DNA from: Acidimicrobiaceae bacterium
GTDB lineage: Bacteria; Actinomycetota; Acidimicrobiia; Acidimicrobiales; UBA8190
Length of the DNA: 5,384 nt
Reading direction: 5' to 3'
NCBI GenBank assembly: GCA_003131945.1
Contig: PKWD01000312.1
Coordinates: 1 to 5,384 of the forward strand
Below are positions 1 to 3,767 of this stretch, one piece after another; position 1 is the stretch's first letter, and each line of letters starts with the position of its first letter. The notes below the pieces were generated by a model. It ran no database searches. It saw only the letters and a list, made by a program, of their open reading frames with translations, and had not been told where the DNA came from. The position numbers and the translations under genes were made by a program.

Positions 1-133
1 CGTGGAGCACGGTCAGGAAAGCGTGCACGGCCCCGTCGGTATCGTCGATGGCGGCCAGATGGCGTTCGACGACCTCGGAGGCCGAGACGGTTCCTGTGCG
101 CACCTGCTCGGCCAGTGCCAGGGCCGTGGTCAC
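1..133 (-). CDS. gatA: Asp-tRNA(Asn)/Glu-tRNA(Gln) amidotransferase subunit A, N-terminal fragment
   Basis: Only the first 44 codons are present; the gene runs off the left edge of the window. The translation begins (M)TTALALAEQVRTG and continues through SASEVVERHL and a DGAVHAFL stretch. This is the usual N-terminal helical layout of GatA, an amidase-signature enzyme that makes ammonia from glutamine. With GatB and GatC it converts Glu-tRNA(Gln) or Asp-tRNA(Asn) to the amidated form in the cytoplasm. The catalytic Ser-Ser-Lys region lies outside the window, so activity cannot be judged. The start is GTG at 133-131: a GGGAG ribosome-binding site lies at 145-141, 7 nt upstream, and the start overlaps the gatC stop as GTGA. 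The call rests on both the sequence and the position directly after gatC. gatB would be expected further left, but that cannot be seen. Confidence 0.93.
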   Translation of the reverse strand, partial: MTTALALAEQVRTGTVSASEVVERHLAAIDDTDGAVHAFLTVLH

Positions 134-435
134 TGGGCGTCTCCCAGGATCCTCGGCACCTGGAAGCGATGGTCCTCCACCTCCGGGGCCTGACCGAGCA
201 CCACATCGCGGTCGAGCGACGGGCGGGCCACGTCGGGGCGCAACACGTTCTGCAGTGGCAGCGGGTGGGCGGTGGGCTCGACACCGGTGGTGTCGAGCGC
301 GGCAACATGGGCGGCATGATCGAGCACGACGGCCAACTGTCCGGCGTACAGGTCGAGCTCCTCCTCGGTCAGATCGATCCGCGCCAGACGGGCCACGTAG
401 GCGGCGTCGTCGCGCGTGAGCTTGGCGTCGCTCAC
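130..435 (-). CDS. gatC: Asp-tRNA(Asn)/Glu-tRNA(Gln) amidotransferase subunit C
   Basis: A 101-residue protein, the normal size for GatC. It opens with SDAKLTRDDAAYVARLARI followed by DLTEEEL, the family's N-terminal helical signature in which 'V..LARL.L.EEE' is typical. The middle carries GVEPTAHPLPLQNVLRPD, matching the conserved 'V.pt.hp....n.lR.D' segment that wraps around GatA. The end, APEVEDHRFQVPRIL, is the usual 'aPe.e...f.VP.il' tail. GatC is a small scaffold that stabilises the GatA-GatB contact and has no catalytic centre. The GTG start at 435-433 overlaps the TGA of the upstream hydrolase (GTGA) and has no good Shine-Dalgarno of its own, so translational coupling is likely. Its own TGA at 132-130 overlaps the gatA start in the same way. 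Confidence 0.96.
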   Translation of the reverse strand: MSDAKLTRDDAAYVARLARIDLTEEELDLYAGQLAVVLDHAAHVAALDTTGVEPTAHPLPLQNVLRPDVARPSLDRDVVLGQAPEVEDHRFQVPRILGDAQ

Positions 436-1193
436 GACAGGACCCCGGCGACGAAGGCGAGGACGCGCGCCGTGAGCTCGTCGGCGTCGTTGTCGAGGGT
501 CGCCACGTGGAAACTGTTCTCCAGCCACACCCGTTCGATGGGACCGCCGACGCCGGCCTCGAGGACGTCCCCCGACGAGGACGGCACCACGTGGTCGGCG
601 CGGCTCGACAGCAGAAGCACGGGGCACGAGATCTGGCCCAGATGGGCGGCGATGTCGTCGATCCCTTCGAACAGGCTCAGGGCGGCGGCGATAGGGGTCC
701 CGGGGTAGGCCGACTCGGTCATCCCCTCCTTGGCGATGTCGGAGCCGACGCCGGGGGCGACGTCGGTTCCCGCCCCGAGCAGGCCGCGCAGGACGTCGCG
801 GAAACTCTCGGCCGGGGGGTCGATGAACGGGTTCACGAGGGCCAGACCGCGGATCTCGGGATGATGCTCGGCCAGCCAGCTGGCCAGGGTCCCGCCCATG
901 GAGAGGGCGACGACGGCGACGTCGTCGCAGTTGGCGGCCAGCTTCGTATACGCGGACTCGGCCGCAGCCGACCAGTCCGGCCACCGGGTCGGGATCATGT
1001 CCTCGACGGCGGTGCCGTGACCCGGCAGGAGTGGGAGATCGACGGTGTAGCCGGCGGTGGCCAGAGTCTCCGCCAGGGGTCGCATGGACTGCGGGTTGCC
1101 GGTGAAACCGTGCAGCACGAGCACACCGCTCGGGCTGCCGGCCTGGGAGAAGGGTTCGGCGCCGGGGATGATGGGAGCTGTCACCCGGGGCAT
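432..1193 (-). CDS. alpha/beta-fold hydrolase, carboxylesterase / monoglyceride-lipase-like
   Basis: A 253-residue cytoplasmic-looking protein with no signal peptide. Visible fold marks, in order: strand plus oxyanion loop VLVLHGFTGNPQSM (about 24-37); LLPGHGT (55-61) followed by a W-x-D-W element; the nucleophile elbow ALSMGG with Ser98; SSRADHVVP carrying the acid Asp200; and NSFHVATLD with His229. The Ser-Asp-His triad is therefore complete. The HGFTGxP and PGHGT pattern and the length match the Est30-type carboxylesterase and monoacylglycerol-lipase group, which hydrolyse short- or medium-chain esters. The real substrate is unknown. It is first in a run with gatC and gatA and overlaps gatC by GTGA. 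Two starts are possible: ATG at 1193, or GTG at 1184 (250 residues), which would suit a leaderless transcript from the promoter described at 1192-1234. Neither has a clear Shine-Dalgarno. The frame stays open further upstream, but that extension would overlap the divergent SCP2 gene. Confidence 0.88.
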   Translation of the reverse strand: MPRVTAPIIPGAEPFSQAGSPSGVLVLHGFTGNPQSMRPLAETLATAGYTVDLPLLPGHGTAVEDMIPTRWPDWSAAAESAYTKLAANCDDVAVVALSMGGTLASWLAEHHPEIRGLALVNPFIDPPAESFRDVLRGLLGAGTDVAPGVGSDIAKEGMTESAYPGTPIAAALSLFEGIDDIAAHLGQISCPVLLLSSRADHVVPSSSGDVLEAGVGGPIERVWLENSFHVATLDNDADELTARVLAFVAGVLS

Positions 1194-1234
1194 GCTATCG
1201 GCGCTGTTCAGGGCCGGAATCCGACCGATAGGGT
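1192..1234. promoter_or_regulatory. Candidate divergent promoter pair between the hydrolase-gatCA operon and the SCP2 gene
   Basis: A perfect 7-bp inverted repeat, CTATCGG at 1195-1201 and CCGATAG at 1225-1231, places the same CCGATAG core on each strand. Rightward it reads CCGATAGGGT, giving a TANNNT-type -10 (TAGGGT, 1229-1234) for the SCP2 gene. Leftward it reads CCGATAGCAT, giving TAGCAT (1197-1192) for the hydrolase operon. The -35 regions are weak and would lie in the shared 1203-1222 interval. The leftward -10 is 7 nt from the GTG at 1184, compatible with a leaderless start. The repeat could instead be a protein-binding site. This is read by eye and no transcript data are available. 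Confidence 0.4.
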
Positions 1235-1292
1235 GAGACCCGCCCGGCCCCGAAAGCGGCGCCGACGGATCGAGACGACCCTGGGTCGAGAC

Positions 1293-1298
1293 AAGGAG
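1293..1298 (+). promoter_or_regulatory. Ribosome binding site of the SCP2-domain gene
   Basis: AAGGAG lies 10 nt before the ATG at 1309. It is the strongest Shine-Dalgarno in the left half of the window and fixes the start of the SCP2-domain protein. Confidence 0.75.
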
Positions 1299-1308
1299 CA
1301 CGTCCACG

Positions 1309-1716
1309 ATGGCCACATTCCCGTTCCTCAGCGACCAGTGGGTGAGCGAGGCCAGAAAGATCCGCCAGGAGTACGAGGGGAAGGGCGCCGTCGTCCCCCA
1401 CCAGATGAAGATGAACCTGAACGTCACCGAGGTGCCGTTCGGATCCGGTGGGATCGAGGCTCATCTCGACACCAGCGAGGGTGCGGCCAAGCTCGAACTG
1501 GGCCACATCGATCCCGTCGACCTCACCATCACTCTCGACTACGCCACGGCCAAGGCCATCTTGGTGGAGGGCAATCCCGCGGCCGGGATGCAGGCGTTCA
1601 TGGCGGGCCGGATCAAGGTCGACGGGGACATGTCGAAGCTGATGGCCCTCCAGGGCGCGGCGCCGGACCCGACGGCGGCCGAGGTGGCCAACCGCCTGCG
1701 CGAGATCACCGAGTAG
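1309..1716 (+). CDS. SCP2 sterol-binding domain-containing protein
   Basis: A 135-residue protein that is essentially one SCP2 domain. Recognisable parts are an N-terminal helix (SDQWVSEARKIRQEYEGKG), a strand segment around MKMNLNVTEVPFG, DLTITLDYATAKAIL (71-85), and the family hallmark AFMAGRIKVDGDMSKLMAL (97-114), close to the common 'f..GklkikGd..lam.l' signature. SCP2 domains form a hydrophobic cavity that binds sterols, fatty acids or acyl-CoA. In actinobacteria they occur as small stand-alone proteins, often near lipid-metabolism genes; the ligand here is unknown. No signal peptide or membrane segment is visible, so it should be cytoplasmic. The ATG at 1309 follows an AAGGAG site and an untranslated leader of about 67 nt if the TAGGGT promoter is used. 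It is transcribed alone and overlaps the 3' end of the convergent regulator gene by 11 bp. Confidence 0.9.
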   Translation: MATFPFLSDQWVSEARKIRQEYEGKGAVVPHQMKMNLNVTEVPFGSGGIEAHLDTSEGAAKLELGHIDPVDLTITLDYATAKAILVEGNPAAGMQAFMAGRIKVDGDMSKLMALQGAAPDPTAAEVANRLREITE

Positions 1717-2338
1717 CGCACGACCCGGTGGTTCGCCGGTAGTAACTCCGAGCTTTGTCACGACTACCGCAGTCGGCCATGTCGCACCAGCGACGACTGC
1801 GGTTGCGGGTGGTGTCGTAGAAGAGCCAGTTGCAGGCCGAGCAATAGCCGAGTCGGCTGTGGTCGCCATCGGCCAGCAGATCGGCGGCGTCGTAGACAAC
1901 GGACGCCATGAGCTGTTCCGGTTCCTCGACCTTGGCCCACGACCAGTGCAAAGGAGTGCCGGACAGCCGGCGGCGAACGGTCGCCTCCGCCAGCAGGGTG
2001 TTGAGTTCGTCGATGGCCGCGCCGGGCGGGGGCTCCTCCCGGGCCACGGCGCCGAAGATCAGCTCGAGCACTTCTCTCTGACGCCTGACCCCGGCGACCA
2101 CCCGGGCTGCTCTGTCGGGATCGGAGATACCCACTGATTGCAAAGTGGCCGTCTCGTCGCTGTCGACGATGCCTGCCTGGTCGGCCCAGGAAATCAGATT
2201 GGCGTAGACGTCGAGCCAGTCGTGACGGCGGGGGTCGTCGGGCCAGCTGACGGTATTGACCAGATCGAGGCACAGCCGGCCCCCGACGAACTTGTATGTG
2301 CCGCCGTAACCCCCGGGATCCAGCATCGCCTGTGCCAT
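1706..2338 (-). CDS. ABATE-domain / CGNR zinc-finger transcriptional regulator
   Basis: A 210-residue protein with the two-part layout of this family. The N-terminal ABATE-type (stress-induced) domain starts with KFVGGRLCLDLVNTV (16-30), matching the common 'GG.l.LDlvNT'. The C-terminal CGNR-type zinc finger is at about 164-200: LGYCSACNWLFYDTTRNRSR, then RRWCDMADCGSRDKARSYYRR, with metal ligands Cys166, Cys169, Cys185 and Cys190. The signature that usually reads CGNR is CGSR here (Asn to Ser at 192). Family members are thought to bind DNA through the finger, but ligands of the ABATE domain are not established. The ATG at 2338 has AGGA 5 nt upstream (2347-2344). A second in-frame ATG at codon 5 lacks such a site. 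The gene is divergent from the small-protein/DJ-1 unit, so regulation of itself and of that unit is likely but inferred. Confidence 0.9.
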   Translation of the reverse strand: MAQAMLDPGGYGGTYKFVGGRLCLDLVNTVSWPDDPRRHDWLDVYANLISWADQAGIVDSDETATLQSVGISDPDRAARVVAGVRRQREVLELIFGAVAREEPPPGAAIDELNTLLAEATVRRRLSGTPLHWSWAKVEEPEQLMASVVYDAADLLADGDHSRLGYCSACNWLFYDTTRNRSRRWCDMADCGSRDKARSYYRRTTGSCATR

Positions 2339-2368
2339 CGTTTTCCTACTTTACCTTCTATAACGCCT

Positions 2369-2398
2369 TGACTGGTGAGGATCGAGACAATATATTAT
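2369..2398 (+). promoter_or_regulatory. Strong sigma70-like promoter for the small-protein / DJ-1 unit
   Basis: TTGACT (2369-2374) and TATTAT (2393-2398) are separated by 18 nt; TATATT at 2391-2396 gives a 16-nt alternative. This is the best consensus promoter in the window and sits in an unusual AT-rich island. Transcription would start near 2405 and leave a leader of about 80 nt before the ATG at 2485. Confidence 0.6.
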
Positions 2399-2405
2399 CA
2401 CCAGT
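2371..2405. repeat. Inverted repeat, candidate operator of the divergent region
   Basis: ACTGGTGA (2371-2378) and TCACCAGT (2398-2405) form a perfect 8-bp inverted repeat with 19 bp between the arms. The centres are 27 bp apart, not quite a whole number of helical turns. The left arm overlaps the rightward -35 and the right arm touches the -10s and the predicted rightward start site. A related direct half-site, CCGGTGA, lies at 2419-2425. Position suggests a repressor operator, and the neighbouring CGNR protein is the obvious candidate to bind it. That assignment is inference. Confidence 0.5.
2392..2400 (-). promoter_or_regulatory. Extended -10 promoter for the CGNR regulator gene
   Basis: Read leftwards, the sequence is TGATAATAT: an extended TGN motif followed by TAATAT (2397-2392). 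No good -35 is visible. The predicted start near 2385 gives a leader of roughly 47 nt to the ATG at 2338. This -10 is almost the same DNA as the rightward TATTAT, so the two promoters should compete for RNA polymerase. Confidence 0.45.
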
Positions 2406-2484
2406 GACAGATATATAGCCGGTGAGACGGGGCTGACGCCACCGATGCTCGAGCGCCACCATCACTGTCACGGAGAAGGCGACG

Positions 2485-2721
2485 ATGAACCCGAGACTGA
2501 CCCAGATGCTGACCCGTCAACTGCAGGCCGAACTCCGCAGCGAAGCCCGTCGCTACGCCCGGGCCCGGGCCGCCCGCCCGGCCCTCCACCGGTCCTCCAC
2601 GCCTCTGGTCCGGACCTTGCTTTTGGTTCTCGGTGACAGGTCGTCCACCGTGGACAGCCCGTCCCCGTCCTGTGCTGGCCGTGAGAGAAGGCAAGTAGAA
2701 CCGGTCGGCCGGTCTGCGTGA
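2485..2721 (+). CDS. Small basic protein of unknown function
   Basis: 78 residues, not recognised as a named family. The N-terminal half (MNPRLTQMLTRQLQAELRSE, then ARRYARARAARP) looks like an amphipathic, arginine/alanine-rich helix. It is followed by a short hydrophobic stretch (PLVRTLLLVLGD, about 40-51) and a polar, probably disordered tail. Short proteins of this 'M-N-x-x-L ... R/A-rich ... hydrophobic' layout are common in actinobacteria with no assigned role. Support for it being real: GGAG at 2472-2475, 9 nt before the ATG; position directly after the strongest promoter in the window; mostly GC-ending codons in the first 45 codons; and a TGA whose last bases form part of the AGGA ribosome site of the next gene, 10 nt away. 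Codon use weakens in the tail, so the C-terminal third is less certain. It may act partly as a leader coupling translation to the DJ-1 gene. Confidence 0.6.
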   Translation: MNPRLTQMLTRQLQAELRSEARRYARARAARPALHRSSTPLVRTLLLVLGDRSSTVDSPSPSCAGRERRQVEPVGRSA

Positions 2722-2731
2722 GGATGACCGC

Positions 2732-3583
2732 GTGGCCGTCGTCCTGATTCCCGTACCCGAGCGCGACTTCGACCCCACCGAAGTGGCGGTCAGTTGGAAG
2801 GTCCTGTCGGACCTGGGCCACGAGGTGCGATTCGCCACCCCGACGGGCACACCGGCCCTGGGTGACGAGCTCATGGTCACGGGCCGCGGCCTCGATCCCT
2901 GGGGATTTGTACCCGGCCTCTCCCACGTGGTCGGGATCGGTCGGGTGCTGCGGGCCGACGCACGAGGGCGGGCCGCCTATGCCGAGCTTGTGCGGGCGCC
3001 GGCCTTCTTGTCCCCGAGGCATTGGGCTGACATCGTCGGGGATGGCTACGACGCCCTGCTGTTGCCCGGCGGCCACCGGGCCCGAGGCATGCGCCCGTAC
3101 CTCGAGAGTGGCGTCCTCCAAGATATCGTGGTCAAGGCCTTCGCCGACGACAAGCCGGTGGCCGCCATCTGTCATGGCGTCCTGTTGGCGGCGCGCAGCA
3201 TCGACCCGACCAACGGTCGCTCGGTGCTCTACGGCCGGCGGACGACGGCTCTCACGTGGGCGCTCGAGCACCGGGCGTCGAGTGTCGCCCGCTTCACCCG
3301 ATTCTGGGACCCGGACTACTACCGCACCTACGACGACAAACCGGGCCGGCCGGTCGGCTACATGTCGGTACAGCAGGAGGTCACTCGGGCCCTCGCCCGC
3401 CCCGACGACTTCCTCGACGTCGTCCCCGGCACCCCCGATGCGGGTCTCAAGTCCAGCGGCAGGGCGAGGGACAGCGTCACTGACGAGCGTCCTGCCTTCG
3501 TCGTCGAGGACGGGACATACATCTTGGCCCGGTGGCCGGGGGATGTCCACACGTTCGCCCGACGTCTCTCCTCGATTCTCTAG
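2732..3583 (+). CDS. DJ-1/PfpI family protein (type 1 glutamine amidotransferase-like fold)
   Basis: A 283-residue protein. It opens with the first beta strand (VAVVLIPVPERDF) and then PTEVAVSWKVLSDLGHEVRF, where Glu17 sits at the position of the conserved acidic residue of DJ-1. YDALLLPGGHRARGM (106-120) is the strand-loop before the nucleophile elbow, and VAAICHGVLLAARS (143-156) holds Cys147 followed by His148. The superfamily includes protease-like, glyoxalase III/Hsp31-like and chaperone members, so the reaction cannot be assigned. At 283 residues it is longer than a minimal DJ-1 domain (about 190), with extra sequence at 45-100 and after 160, more like the Hsp31-size proteins. No signal peptide is seen. 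The start is GTG at 2732, with AGGA at 2721-2724, 7 nt upstream, overlapping the small gene's stop codon. It is probably co-transcribed with that gene from the 2369-2398 promoter. An intracellular stress or aldehyde-damage role is an inference. Confidence 0.88.
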   Translation: MAVVLIPVPERDFDPTEVAVSWKVLSDLGHEVRFATPTGTPALGDELMVTGRGLDPWGFVPGLSHVVGIGRVLRADARGRAAYAELVRAPAFLSPRHWADIVGDGYDALLLPGGHRARGMRPYLESGVLQDIVVKAFADDKPVAAICHGVLLAARSIDPTNGRSVLYGRRTTALTWALEHRASSVARFTRFWDPDYYRTYDDKPGRPVGYMSVQQEVTRALARPDDFLDVVPGTPDAGLKSSGRARDSVTDERPAFVVEDGTYILARWPGDVHTFARRLSSIL

Positions 3584-3767
3584 GCGTCGGCTGGTCTCTG
3601 TGACAGGGGCCGGTGCGTCGGCATCGTCGCCTGTGCGCGGTCGAGACCTTCACGTGTGGAGCTCGGCCAGTCGTCGCTCGAGGAAGGCTCGCTCCACTTG
3701 GTTGTCGGTGAGGACGAGTGCCTCCCTCGTAGAGCAGGGCGGGCCCACGACACGAGGTCGACGACGC
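3584..3767. other. Convergent intergenic gap with a possible coding remnant
   Basis: 184 bp between the tail-to-tail DJ-1 and MFS genes. I see no strong GC hairpin followed by a T-run for either gene. The best is a weak GCCG/CGGC pair at 3609-3618 and a GGTCTC/GAGACC pair 44 nt apart (3593-3598 and 3643-3648). On the minus strand a protein-like stretch ending TDNQVERAFLERRLAELHT then TGA (stop 3652-3650) is readable. The 3748-3650 frame that contains it has a GTG but no ribosome site, so it is not called as a gene. Confidence 0.3.

Noticed and set aside
907..928. Perfect hairpin GCGACGAC/GTCGTCGC with a 6-nt loop
   Set aside because: It lies inside the hydrolase gene over codons for DDVAVVA and follows from Asp/Val codons GAC and GTC. 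There is no T-run and no gene end there.
1194..1427. Upstream extension of the hydrolase to an ATG at 1427
   Set aside because: It would run through the divergent promoter region and antisense to the first third of the SCP2 gene, and the extra residues do not resemble the hydrolase family.
507..1742. A 411-codon plus-strand frame across the hydrolase and SCP2 genes
   Set aside because: It is antisense to the hydrolase and out of frame with SCP2. Its product is Gly/Arg/Asp-rich with no recognisable domain, while both competing frames encode clear families.
2445..2636. Short ORF starting MLERHHHCHGEGDDEPE, looking like a metal-binding peptide
   Set aside because: It has no ribosome binding site and overlaps the better supported 2485-2721 ORF in another frame. 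The His/Asp-rich look comes from out-of-frame reading.
2398..3550. Minus-strand frames antisense to the small ORF and the DJ-1 gene
   Set aside because: The DJ-1 frame has a nucleophile elbow and Rossmann-like strands, while the antisense frames show no domain and typical shadow composition.
3593..3648. GGTCTC/GAGACC pair as a terminator for the DJ-1 gene
   Set aside because: The arms are only 6 bp, the loop is 44 nt and no U-tract follows.
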